A stretch of 64,000 nt of DNA from contig CAZONI010000006.1 of the NCBI GenBank assembly GCA_964581175.1, positions 1 through 64,000 of the forward strand, written 5' to 3'. The stretch comes from B46-G9 sp964581175 (GTDB lineage Bacteria > Desulfobacterota > DSM-4660 > Desulfatiglandales > Desulfatiglandaceae). The notes beneath the pieces were generated by a model. It searched no databases and was not told the DNA's origin. It worked only from the letters and a program-made list of their open reading frames with translations. Positions 1 to 8,368 of the stretch are shown here, piece by piece (the first letter of the stretch is position 1; each line of letters opens with the position of its first letter). Position numbers and translations under genes: made by a program.

Positions 1-571
1 TCACGATTTCCACGGCAAACAACACCCCGCCGATGGGCGTGTTGAAGGTCGCAGCAATTCCGCCGCCGGCGCCGGCCGCGATCAGCGTTATGCGCTGCCA
101 CGGAGGCATCCGGAGCAACTGCCCGACGGTAGAGCCGAAGGCTGACCCGATCTGGATAATCGGCCCTTCGCGGCCAACCGCACCTCCTGTACCGATGGAA
201 AGGGCAGAGGCGAGCGATTTAATCACCGCCACCACGGGACGAATAACCCCTTTGTTGTAATAGATAGCATCCATGACCTCCGGAACGCCATGCCCTTTGG
301 CTTCCGGTGCGAAGTTCTGGACCAGAAAGGCAACGCCGAGGGCGCCTGCCACCGGCACCAGGATAACAAACGGCCCCCACGGGCTTAAAAGAGTGTGGAC
401 ATTGGCGTCGTAGAGCACGGAGAGCTTTCCCAGGAAGAAGAGATTGTGGAAGAAGGCAATCATGCCGCGGAACACCACGGCACCCATACCGGCGACTATC
501 CCCACAACAAGTGCCAGGACACCAAACAGAAAAGGCCTCATCGTTCCCTTTTTGTCCAATGCAGTGGTCAT
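1..571 (-). CDS. ClC-family chloride channel/transporter, N-terminal part
   Basis: Voltage-gated chloride channel (ClC) family membrane protein that would move chloride, possibly in exchange for protons, across the inner membrane. The 3' end lies outside the window; 190 codons from the ATG at 571 are visible. ClC signatures are clear: KGHGVPE (residues 92-98) matches the first selectivity-filter motif, GREGP (133-137) the second, and the glycine-rich stretch followed by AATFNTPIGGVLFAVE (173-188) is typical. Hydrophobic helices fill residues 14-45 and 64-85. The gene diverges from nothing here: the radical SAM gene on its 5' side is on the same strand, with 19 bases between its stop and this ATG. 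Family assignment is firm; channel versus antiporter cannot be told. Confidence 0.9.
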   Translation of the reverse strand, partial: MTTALDKKGTMRPFLFGVLALVVGIVAGMGAVVFRGMIAFFHNLFFLGKLSVLYDANVHTLLSPWGPFVILVPVAGALGVAFLVQNFAPEAKGHGVPEVMDAIYYNKGVIRPVVAVIKSLASALSIGTGGAVGREGPIIQIGSAFGSTVGQLLRMPPWQRITLIAAGAGGGIAATFNTPIGGVLFAVEIV

Positions 572-590
572 CTCGGGTGAATTTTTCCTA

Positions 591-1592
591 TTATAATTTG
601 TCGTTGTAATACCGGGAAGGCCCCTGGTAGCAGTTCCAGCCGCACTCGTGAAAGAGGGCGCGGCAGGACTCCACGGTCTCCCCTCTGCCTTCTTCGGTCT
701 TCTCTTCAGTATCCCGCGGGTTGGCGCCGACCTCGGCCCAGAAGAGGTTGGCCCCGGCGAGCCCGCCGAGTGTACAGGGTTCGTGGGTGCAGTTGCCGAC
801 GACCGTTCTGGGCATGCCCAGCCGTGTGATGGCCACGACCTGAGCCATACGCAGTTCACTGATCGATCCTCGTTTTGCGATCTCAGTGCCCGGGATCGGG
901 ATGCGCCTGGCAGCGCCGCTGTACGACGGATTCAAAGAGGCCGTAAAGAGAATCATGTCGGCGAGTTCTTCGCTGGTGTGTTCCGGGCCGACCGGCTCGA
1001 CACAGGTCCCTACCCCCAGCCCGGCTTCCTGAAAGTTGCGGATACTCTCCTTTCTTTTCTCCGGAGAGAGACCGGAATCGCTCCCCTCGCGCAGCCGCAA
1101 GGCGTGATAGACACCCGAATACCCAACCTCCTTTACCTTCCGTGCGTTGGCGAGGGACTGGTCTCCGATGTTGGCAATGAGGACCGTTTTTGGATGGAGA
1201 TTTTTGCGGATTTCCTGAGACATTTCCAAGAAGAGGCCGAACGGATACTGTGCCGTCGTCATGACAAATACGGCATTCGCTCCATCCTTCTCGAACTGCC
1301 GGACATACGCGACAGCCTCTTCCATCGTCAAGCGGCCTTCCCCCGTGAAAATCCCATTCTTTTGGGCAAAGGAACAGAATGCACAGTTGGAGGGACAGGG
1401 GGCCAGATTCAGCGCCAGCTGTGCGTGCACTTCGGCCATGTTCCCGGTCAACTCCTTTGAGATCCTGTTGGCTTCAGCCATCACGAGGTAAGATTCGGGG
1501 GCGTCCGGCGGCATCGAAAGCAGGTATACCAACTCATCCCTGGATAATTGATTGCCCTCTTGGGATTTACGTATCAAGTCATGGGTATTCAT
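591..1592 (-). CDS. Radical SAM protein related to biotin synthase
   Basis: Radical SAM enzyme of 333 residues. The cluster-binding motif is CPSNCAFC (C66, C70, C73, the C-x3-C-x2-C pattern). It is preceded by an N-terminal helical region as in BioB and HydE/PylB-type enzymes, and the length suits that group. The later residues (VGTCVEPVGPEHT, then RIPIPGTE) fit the TIM-barrel substrate side. It is not an obvious BioB: the usual BioB auxiliary [2Fe-2S] cysteine pattern is not apparent and no bio genes are nearby. The gene ends 19 bases before the ClC ATG on the same strand, so the two may be co-transcribed. Superfamily is certain; the substrate is unknown. Confidence 0.85.
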   Translation of the reverse strand: MNTHDLIRKSQEGNQLSRDELVYLLSMPPDAPESYLVMAEANRISKELTGNMAEVHAQLALNLAPCPSNCAFCSFAQKNGIFTGEGRLTMEEAVAYVRQFEKDGANAVFVMTTAQYPFGLFLEMSQEIRKNLHPKTVLIANIGDQSLANARKVKEVGYSGVYHALRLREGSDSGLSPEKRKESIRNFQEAGLGVGTCVEPVGPEHTSEELADMILFTASLNPSYSGAARRIPIPGTEIAKRGSISELRMAQVVAITRLGMPRTVVGNCTHEPCTLGGLAGANLFWAEVGANPRDTEEKTEEGRGETVESCRALFHECGWNCYQGPSRYYNDKL

Positions 1593-1871
1593 TCACACGC
1601 CTTTCTCCATTGATTTCCCACAGGCAGTACAGCAGGTGTTGTTTGATGAGTGTGATCTCCATAGGCAAAACTCATGCCCCAGCAAGCTGTCACGGATGTT
1701 ATCAGGATTGAACAGTTCCGTCAATTCAAGAAAGAAACCAGAGGGTCGCTCGAAACCTGTACTTCAGTCCGTGCCCCGAATTTGTTTGTGGATGAGGACA
1801 AATTAAGTGTGGTATCCTTATACTGTTGATTCCGCGCCTCGAACCTGTATGTAAAGAGAGGAGGATAACTC

Positions 1872-2057
1872 ATGAACGAGCAAAGCGGAAAGGAAGAGCA
1901 AGAGGAAGTGGATGCACTGTGCCCCGAATGCGGTCATGCCTTTAAGAAGTACGTAGATAGACTGGTGGGCGGTACCCGGAAGAGCGATCTGGAAGAAAAG
2001 ATCGAATGTCCGGTCTGCGGGTGCGGGAAGTGCGAGATAATCAGGTCCGGCACCTGA
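1872..2057 (+). CDS. Small zinc-ribbon protein
   Basis: A 61-residue acidic protein with two cysteine knuckles, CPEC at 17-20 and CPVCGCGKC near 46-54, which should bind one zinc as a ribbon. The ATG has a good ribosome-binding site (GAGGAGG, 1858-1864). Such stand-alone ribbons are often nucleic-acid or partner-protein adaptors, but nothing here shows which. It lies 110 bases upstream of the OsmC-like gene on the same strand. The ORF is short but start, Shine-Dalgarno and cysteine spacing support it. Confidence 0.65.
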   Translation: MNEQSGKEEQEEVDALCPECGHAFKKYVDRLVGGTRKSDLEEKIECPVCGCGKCEIIRSGT

Positions 2058-2167
2058 TTGATTTGAAACCGTCCGCTCAGAAGCAAGGGAGAATGAAGGA
2101 TGCAGACACTTTGACCCCGGTTGCCCTGACAGGATACCGGGAATGAGGGCTGGAAGGAAATAATACC

Positions 2168-2632
2168 ATGGGAAAGATCGTACACCAATCGCGGATCACC
2201 ATAACCAGGGAAAAGGGACCCACACGGAAGGCCTTGATCGAGGGATTTGCGGAACCGGTCTATTACGGCATTCACGGCGGAATCAAAAAATTCTACAAGG
2301 TGGAACCGGAAGAGGAACATGCGGCTACACTGGACCATATTGTGGGCGCCGTGGGAGGCTGAATGATGGGAACACTGGCCAGGGTTCTGGCCGACAAAGG
2401 GATCCCGACTTCAAAAGACCTGTATTGGGCTGATGTGACCGGAGATATTGAGGACGTAAAAGGCGTCCTTAAGATCACCGGCATCCATGTGGAATACCAT
2501 TTGAAAGGGCCCGGCGAAAAGAGGGAGGACGCCGAGGAGGCGTTGGAGAACTACATCCAGTACTGTCCGGGAGCGCAGAGCGTCATCGGCTGTATCGATA
2601 TCCAGCATCAACTGGTATTCGAGGCCTCGTGA
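2168..2632 (+). CDS. OsmC-like protein, probable selenoprotein (in-frame TGA at codon 65)
   Basis: Two apparent ORFs (2168-2362 and 2363-2632) are in the same frame and are separated only by TGA at 2360-2362. Read through, they give a 154-residue OsmC/Ohr-fold protein of normal family length. The TGA follows ...GAVGG and precedes a helix TLARVLADKGIP, exactly where OsmC-like proteins have the conserved peroxidatic cysteine in GGC(T/M)..TL..YA..KG. The partner cysteine is present as QYCPG (C133). Just downstream is a perfect SECIS-like hairpin (2377-2392). Known family role: thiol- or selenol-based reduction of organic hydroperoxides. Sec-containing OsmC-like proteins are known from Desulfobacterota. 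The alternative is a TGA nonsense mutation in a decaying gene, but the exact position and the hairpin argue against it. The ATG at 2168 has GGAAGGAAA upstream. Confidence 0.82.
2377..2392 (+). promoter_or_regulatory. Bacterial SECIS-like hairpin for selenocysteine insertion
   Basis: Stem GGCCAG (2377-2382) pairs perfectly with CTGGCC (2387-2392) around the four-base loop GGTT. The loop begins 20 bases after the TGA at 2360-2362. Bacterial SECIS elements recognised by SelB lie directly 3' of the UGA within the coding region, with the apical loop about 16-37 bases downstream and G residues opening the loop; all three hold. A T-G wobble at 2376/2393 could add one pair. Confidence 0.75.
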
Positions 2633-2706
2633 GGCCACGGTTCGCGGAATTCTGTCCTGAGGATAGGGGAAAAGAATGTGTTTGCTCCAGGTGTCCCAAC
2701 AGCGAG

Positions 2707-4155
2707 ATGAGGACTGAAAGATTGGAATCACAAGGTCACTTTTGCAGTTCCAAGAAGACCCGCTTTCTGAAAGGGTGGGCCCTCATCTTCCTTGTTGCGG
2801 TAAGCGGTTGCGCCACATACCGTCCGATGCCCATCACATCGGAGGCTGTTCACGCCAGGTTGCAGCCTCCTGCCATGGTCGAGCTGCGTATTCTCGCAAG
2901 GGAGATCAAGCACCCCATTCTCCACCCGGTGGAATTGAAGCCGGAGGAGGGCCTTTCCCCCGATAGTGCCGCCGTACTCGCGGTCCTGTTAAACCCTTCT
3001 CTCCGGGCCATACGGGATCAAAGGGCCTTGTCGAACGCCCAGCTTCTCAATGCAGGACTGTTGCCCAATCCGGCACTGAGTTTCAGCCTTGGTGTGCCGA
3101 CAGGCGGCGACACCACAGGCAGGGTAAACGCCTACGGGCTGGAATTGAATTGGAATGCAACCTCTCTTATCTCCCGTGCCTCAAGGAAAGGCGGGGCAAA
3201 AGCACACAAAGAGGCGGTCGATCTGGACATAGCCTGGCAGGAGTGGCAGGTCGCCCAGGCCGCCAAGGACGCCGTCTACCAGCTGGCAAGCCTGCAAAAA
3301 CGGATTGCCCTGGCCGGGCAAGCCTCACACCACATGGCCCAGGACCTGGAGGAAATTCAAAAAGCGGTCGAAGAGGGGGCTATGACGGCCAATGTCCTGA
3401 ACGCCGCCCAGGTGGCAAGCCGCCAGGCAAATGAGACTCTGCTCGACCTGGAAAAACAGGCGGATCAAGAGCGCCTGCAACTAAGGCGGCTGCTGGGTCT
3501 GCCGGCCGGCACGCGGATTCGCTTGGCTGGAGATATCAATCTGCCGCCCCGCATGGAACCTCCTCCCGACACGGTGCTGTTTGAAGGATTGGAGCAAAGG
3601 CGATTGGATCTGCTCGCCCTGCGGCGCGGATACGATAGTCAGGAGGCAGCGGTACGGGCGGCGGTCATGGAACAATTCCCGAGAATCAGCATTGGACCGA
3701 TGATCGGCCGCGATACTGACAACGTAAAGACTACCGGGTTCGGTCTGAGCATAGAACTGCCGATCTTTAATCGCAACCAGGGCAAGATCGCGCGCGCGCG
3801 AGCGACCCGGCAGGAGCTCTTCGACGAGTATGTGAATCGGGTTTTCAGGGCTCAGTCGGATATCGAGATGATCGTGTCCGGAATTCGCTTTACGACCCGA
3901 CAGATTGCAGCAGCTCAAGCGACTCAAATCGATCTCGAGAGACTGGTTGAAAAGTACCGCGCCGCCTTGGCAGACGGGCGAATTGATGCCCTGATCTATT
4001 ACCGGATCTGGAACGATCTTATCAACGCCCGGATGAAAGTGTTGAGCCTTAAAGGACAATTGGCGCGGGCCGTGGTAGCTCTTGAGCTGGCGGCCGGCTT
4101 CTATGAGATTCCAAAACCCGGCCGGCTGTCGGCAATCTCCCCAACCGAACCCTAA
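2707..4155 (+). CDS. TolC-family outer membrane efflux lipoprotein
   Basis: Outer membrane factor of a tripartite efflux system. From the ATG at 2707 the product has 482 residues and begins with a lipoprotein signal: KGWALIFLVAVSGCATY, with a lipobox cysteine near residue 34. Two outer membrane efflux repeats follow, with the usual long helical hairpins and the IGPMIGRD/LSIELPIFNRNQG beta-barrel stretch near residues 335-370. The open frame extends up to a GTG at 2629 that overlaps the OsmC-like stop, but that extension lacks signal character, so 2707 is preferred. It is the first gene of an operon with the adaptor (15 bases on) and pump. It resembles CzcC/CusC-type factors; the substrate is not provable. 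Confidence 0.85.
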   Translation: MRTERLESQGHFCSSKKTRFLKGWALIFLVAVSGCATYRPMPITSEAVHARLQPPAMVELRILAREIKHPILHPVELKPEEGLSPDSAAVLAVLLNPSLRAIRDQRALSNAQLLNAGLLPNPALSFSLGVPTGGDTTGRVNAYGLELNWNATSLISRASRKGGAKAHKEAVDLDIAWQEWQVAQAAKDAVYQLASLQKRIALAGQASHHMAQDLEEIQKAVEEGAMTANVLNAAQVASRQANETLLDLEKQADQERLQLRRLLGLPAGTRIRLAGDINLPPRMEPPPDTVLFEGLEQRRLDLLALRRGYDSQEAAVRAAVMEQFPRISIGPMIGRDTDNVKTTGFGLSIELPIFNRNQGKIARARATRQELFDEYVNRVFRAQSDIEMIVSGIRFTTRQIAAAQATQIDLERLVEKYRAALADGRIDALIYYRIWNDLINARMKVLSLKGQLARAVVALELAAGFYEIPKPGRLSAISPTEP

Positions 4156-4169
4156 GAAGGGAAAATTCC

Positions 4170-5270
4170 ATGAAAATCAAACGCTGCATCCCTTTGCTTC
4201 TAGCCGTTTCACTTGCCGGCACGGCACTTACCTACCGCTATGCATGGTGTGATGCTTCGGCGGTAAAATCCCCTTCCGCCGTTGATACCCAACCTGCCGT
4301 GCCCCCGCTGATTACCACCGCCCTCCCGGTTAAGCGTGTTTTCACGCTTCGCGTACCCTGGATAGGCGTCGTTGAATCCCGGGCCTCGGTCGATTTGACC
4401 GCGCTTGCGGCCGGCCGCATCGAGGCAATCGAGGCCGAAGATGAAGCCGAGGTCGAAGAGGGGCGGCTTGTGATGCGGGTGGGAGGACCTCAGATTGAAG
4501 GGCAACGCGCCGGGCTTACAGCCGAGATCGATTCCCTGAAATCCCGGCTTAATCTCGCCCGGCGGACAGTAATAAGGCTCGAAGCCAATTTGAAGGCGCG
4601 ATTGGCCACGAAAGACCAGGTGGCTACGGCGCAGGATGCGCAGATTACGCTTCAGATCCGGCTGCGTAAGGCCCGGTTGAAGCTGGAGACCTTTCAGAAG
4701 CTAATCCGCATTACTGCACCGATGAATGGAATCTTCACAGACCGGCGCGTCAGCGTGGGGCAGGAGGTCAATTCCGGCCAGATCGTCGGCAAGATCATCG
4801 ACGCCGTCCATCAGCGAATCAAGGCCTCTTTCTTTCCGCCGCAGGGGCGCGGGCTTCAGGACAAGGAGGCAATCATCCGCCTGGACCAAGACCGGACCTT
4901 GACCGCTCGGGTAAGGCGAGTTCTGCCCCGGAGCGGCCGCACGGGTGCGGTGATGGCATGGCTTGAAGGACCCCAAATTGACAAACACCTGCGTCCCGGT
5001 CAGACAGTCGGAGGGAACATCATCCTCAAGGCGGGTCCCGAGATCCTGGCGGTGCCGGAATCGGCAATTGTGTATGACGCACAGGAGCGCTCATATCTCT
5101 TCATCCAGAAAGAGAGGGTTTATGAGCCTCGCCCTGTCCGGCTGGGGCTGATCCAGGATGGTTGGGTCGAGGTCCTTTCAGGGCTTGAACCGGGCCAATC
5201 CGTGGTCACAAAAGGAGCTTACGAACTCTTCCACCGCCGGTTCAACAAGCAGTTCAAGGTGCAGGATTAA
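4170..5270 (+). CDS. RND efflux membrane fusion protein (periplasmic adaptor)
   Basis: HlyD/AcrA-type adaptor of 366 residues joining the inner-membrane pump to the outer membrane channel. It has an N-terminal signal or anchor (residues 5-27), a lipoyl/barrel-sandwich half (ALAAGRIEAIEAEDEAEVEEG), a coiled-coil hairpin about 112-165 (LTAEIDSLKSRLNLARR... ), the second lipoyl half (ITAPMNGIFTDRRVSVGQEV) and a beta-barrel. The C-terminal VLSGLEPGQSVVTKGAYEL is the standard membrane-proximal motif. The gene follows the TolC-like gene by 14 bases and ends 3 bases before the pump ATG, so the three are certainly one operon. The hairpin is short, as in metal and small-molecule exporters. Confidence 0.9.
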   Translation: MKIKRCIPLLLAVSLAGTALTYRYAWCDASAVKSPSAVDTQPAVPPLITTALPVKRVFTLRVPWIGVVESRASVDLTALAAGRIEAIEAEDEAEVEEGRLVMRVGGPQIEGQRAGLTAEIDSLKSRLNLARRTVIRLEANLKARLATKDQVATAQDAQITLQIRLRKARLKLETFQKLIRITAPMNGIFTDRRVSVGQEVNSGQIVGKIIDAVHQRIKASFFPPQGRGLQDKEAIIRLDQDRTLTARVRRVLPRSGRTGAVMAWLEGPQIDKHLRPGQTVGGNIILKAGPEILAVPESAIVYDAQERSYLFIQKERVYEPRPVRLGLIQDGWVEVLSGLEPGQSVVTKGAYELFHRRFNKQFKVQD

Positions 5271-5273
5271 CCC

Positions 5274-8200
5274 ATGCGAAAGTTCCTCCAGCTGACCATT
5301 TCCAATCCCATCGCGGTTATTCTCCTGGCAACGGTTGTGGTGTGGGGCGGGGCTTTCGCCTTGCTTCATTTGCCGGTGGGCCTGTTTCCCGGGTTGGACG
5401 TACCGGTGGTGAACGTCATTTCTCACCTTCCCGGCGCTGCGGCCGGGGATATGGAACTGCTCATCACGCGCCCTATCGAGGACCGGCTACGAACAATCCC
5501 CGGAATCCAGCGCGTATCATCCACGTCGATCGAGGATGTCTCGCAGGTTACCGCCGAGTTCGACTGGGGGACCCGGCTGACAGATGCCCGCCAGCTCGTT
5601 CAGGCGGAGTTGTCGTCCGTACAGCGCAACCTGCCCGAGGGAGTCAAACCGCGCCTCGAGAACATCGGGACCACGCTTCAGGAGGTCGTCGGCTATGTAG
5701 TATATGGCGGGGGCAGCCCGATTGATCTCCGCACCACGGTGCAGACGGAGCTGGCCAGCCGGTTGATGGGAGTGGAAGGAGTGTCGCGCGTTGACGTCCT
5801 GGGCGGCGACGAACCTGCGTTTATTGTGCAACTCCGTCCGGAGGCCTTGGCACGGGAACATTTGACCATCGGCGATGTGACGACGGCTCTGGCCGAGCAC
5901 AACCAGGTGGTGGCGGCAGACTTTATAGACCGGGGGTCGCGGGAGTATCTCATTCGAGGCGACAGCCGGCTCCGGACGGTCGAAGACGTCCTCGCCGTCC
6001 CGGTGGTTGCCGGAGGGACCGGATCCGTATTGCTGAAGGATATCGCGACGGTTCGATCCGGCCGAGCGCCGCGTCACTACCAGGTTCATGGAAACGGCTT
6101 GACCGCCGTGGCGTTCATCGTGAGCAAGCAACCCGATGCCAGTACAATCGAAGTGGTTCACGGCATTGGCCGGGAACTGGCCGGTTTCAAGACCTTCCTG
6201 CCCCCGGGGGCCCAGGTGCGGAAGTTCTATGATCAGGCCGAGATCGTGACTGAAGCCCGCGATTCGCTCTTTCATGACCTGATCATCGGAGCGGTCCTTG
6301 CGGCGGCAGTGCTTTTTTTCTTCATGGGAACATTTCGGGCGACCTTGATCGTAGCCGCGACGATTCCGATCACCCTGCTGGCAAGCCTGGCGATGATGCA
6401 GGCATTCGGCCGGTCACTCAACGTGATTACCCTTTCGGCGCTGACATTAGCGGTCGGCATGGTGGTGGATGATGCCATTGTGGTGACGGAGAGCATTGTT
6501 CGACACCTCCAATCGGGAAAGGACCTGCAGTCAGCCAGTCTCACCGGCGCGGCGGAAATCGCCGGTCCGGATGCCTCCGGAACGTTCACCACGATTGCGG
6601 CTTTTGCTCCGCTGCTGTTCCTGGGGGGTATCGCAGGGCTCTTTGTGCGGCCCTTCGGACTGGTGGTCAGCGTCGCACTGCTGGCTTCGCTTGTGGTATC
6701 ACTGACCTTCGTCCCCATGATGTTCGGACACGTCGGCGTAACAGGTCTGCGGCACACCATGGGATCGAGGGTTCTCGCCTGGCTCGACCGAGCGCTCCAA
6801 CGGACACTTCGTTTTTGCTTTGCCCACCGGGTCACGACGGTCCTGGTTGGGATATTGACGCTGGGACTGGGCGGCCTCGCTGCCTGGCTGGGACCCGTGA
6901 GCGTTTTGCCCTCTATCGACGAAGGAGCGATTCTGATTGAATACGTTATGCCGCCGGGCACGTCGCTGAAGGAGAGCGGCCGGGTCGGCGACATACTCGA
7001 CCGGGAGGCGCTGTCCGAAAAAGATGTCGAAACAGTCTACCGGCGCACCGGGTCGCCGGAACGGGGTTTCCAGATAGAGGGCGTCAATCGCGGCGAACTC
7101 ACCATCAAACTCGCGCCGCGATCCGCCCGCACACGCACGGTGGGGCAGATCATGGAGAGCCTGCGGCGCAAATACAGCAAGATACCGGGGGTGGCTTTCC
7201 TGTATCATCAACCGACGCAGGAGAGGATGGACGAAAGCCTGTCGGGCCTGCCGGCCATGTTCGGCGTGACGATTTTCGGCGCCGACATGAACAAGTTAGT
7301 GTCGCTCGCTGCGCAGGCCGAGAAAATTATGGCCGAGGACCCCGCGCTGGCCAATATCATCAACAATACGAAAATCAAGAGCCCGCAGGTAATCGTCCGG
7401 CCGAACCCGGTCGAACTGGCCCGCTGCGGCATTTCTCCCAGCGACGTCTTCAAGACGATTCAGGCCGGTCGATTCGGCGTTCAGGCCACAACAATCGTTC
7501 GCCAGCGGCAGCAGGTGCAGGTCCTGGTCAAGGCCGACTCCCCTTCTCATGCAACGCTTGATTGGTTGGAGGGACTTGCCGTTTCAACCCCCTCCGGCCG
7601 GACCGTTCCTCTGCGGCGTGTGGCCGATATCCGTGTTACAGAACTGCCCGCTTCCGTCACCCGCTTGAACGGGCAACGGGAAGTCACCATTCTCGCAGAT
7701 GTGAACGGCAGCATTCCTGCCGCAGTAAACCGGCTTCGTCACAAGTTCTCGGCCATCTCCCTGCCCGGCGGATACAGCATCGCCTTCACCGGCCAGTACC
7801 AGGTGATGAAGCGGACCGTCCTGGATTTTGTTCTGGTCGGACTGGCGGCCATTATGCTGATCTATCTGATCATGGCCATGCAGTTCCGATCCTGGCTTCA
7901 ACCTTTGATCATTCTGGTGACCATCCCTGTCGCTCTGGTTGGAGCGATCGTGCTGCTCGCAATCACCCGGGTGGGGCTGGACGTCTCAGTGGGCATGGGC
8001 GCCCTGACGCTGGTGGGCATTTCCGTCAACAACGCCATCGTACTGCTCGACTATGCGAACCGGGGATTGGCTGCGGGCGGGACGATATCCGGTTCGCTGC
8101 AGTCCGCCGCTTCCGTTCGCCTTCGGCCTATTCTGATGACGGCCATTACCACGATTTTCGCCTTGATCCCGGTCGCAGTAAATTCCGCAGTCGGCTCCCG

Positions 8201-8312
8201 GATATTCCAGCCATTCGCCATAACCGTAATCGGAGGGCTGCTTTCCGCGACCGCCGCCACGCTCGTCCTGGTACCCGTGCTCAGGACATTCCTGCCCCGC
8301 CGGTCGCAATAG
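5274..8312 (+). CDS. RND-family inner membrane efflux pump
   Basis: Proton-driven RND exporter of 1012 residues with two repeats of one plus five TM helices and two large periplasmic loops. TM4 has the proton-relay aspartates VGMVVDDAIVVTES, and the C-terminal half has VGISVNNAIVLLDYA. The pair DD is typical of multidrug (HAE) pumps rather than the DFGxIVDGAV of heavy-metal pumps. Yet the periplasmic QERMDESLSGLPAMFGVTIFG stretch resembles the CusA/CzcA Q-R-DELLSG segment. The substrate is therefore left open. The protein starts 3 bases after the adaptor stop. It is slightly shorter than AcrB (1049). There is no repressor gene next to the operon; a sensor kinase lies convergent downstream. 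Confidence 0.93.
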   Translation: MRKFLQLTISNPIAVILLATVVVWGGAFALLHLPVGLFPGLDVPVVNVISHLPGAAAGDMELLITRPIEDRLRTIPGIQRVSSTSIEDVSQVTAEFDWGTRLTDARQLVQAELSSVQRNLPEGVKPRLENIGTTLQEVVGYVVYGGGSPIDLRTTVQTELASRLMGVEGVSRVDVLGGDEPAFIVQLRPEALAREHLTIGDVTTALAEHNQVVAADFIDRGSREYLIRGDSRLRTVEDVLAVPVVAGGTGSVLLKDIATVRSGRAPRHYQVHGNGLTAVAFIVSKQPDASTIEVVHGIGRELAGFKTFLPPGAQVRKFYDQAEIVTEARDSLFHDLIIGAVLAAAVLFFFMGTFRATLIVAATIPITLLASLAMMQAFGRSLNVITLSALTLAVGMVVDDAIVVTESIVRHLQSGKDLQSASLTGAAEIAGPDASGTFTTIAAFAPLLFLGGIAGLFVRPFGLVVSVALLASLVVSLTFVPMMFGHVGVTGLRHTMGSRVLAWLDRALQRTLRFCFAHRVTTVLVGILTLGLGGLAAWLGPVSVLPSIDEGAILIEYVMPPGTSLKESGRVGDILDREALSEKDVETVYRRTGSPERGFQIEGVNRGELTIKLAPRSARTRTVGQIMESLRRKYSKIPGVAFLYHQPTQERMDESLSGLPAMFGVTIFGADMNKLVSLAAQAEKIMAEDPALANIINNTKIKSPQVIVRPNPVELARCGISPSDVFKTIQAGRFGVQATTIVRQRQQVQVLVKADSPSHATLDWLEGLAVSTPSGRTVPLRRVADIRVTELPASVTRLNGQREVTILADVNGSIPAAVNRLRHKFSAISLPGGYSIAFTGQYQVMKRTVLDFVLVGLAAIMLIYLIMAMQFRSWLQPLIILVTIPVALVGAIVLLAITRVGLDVSVGMGALTLVGISVNNAIVLLDYANRGLAAGGTISGSLQSAASVRLRPILMTAITTIFALIPVAVNSAVGSRIFQPFAITVIGGLLSATAATLVLVPVLRTFLPRRSQ

Positions 8313-8368
8313 AAAGAGCAAGGACGCCATACGAGAGGAAGTGCGGTTGCCGTCCGCATCAGTAGCAG

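Noticed and set aside
2363..2632. Separate 89-residue protein starting at the ATG after the TGA
   Set aside because: It begins inside the OsmC fold, has no Shine-Dalgarno, and is in frame with 2168-2362. Recoding explains it better.
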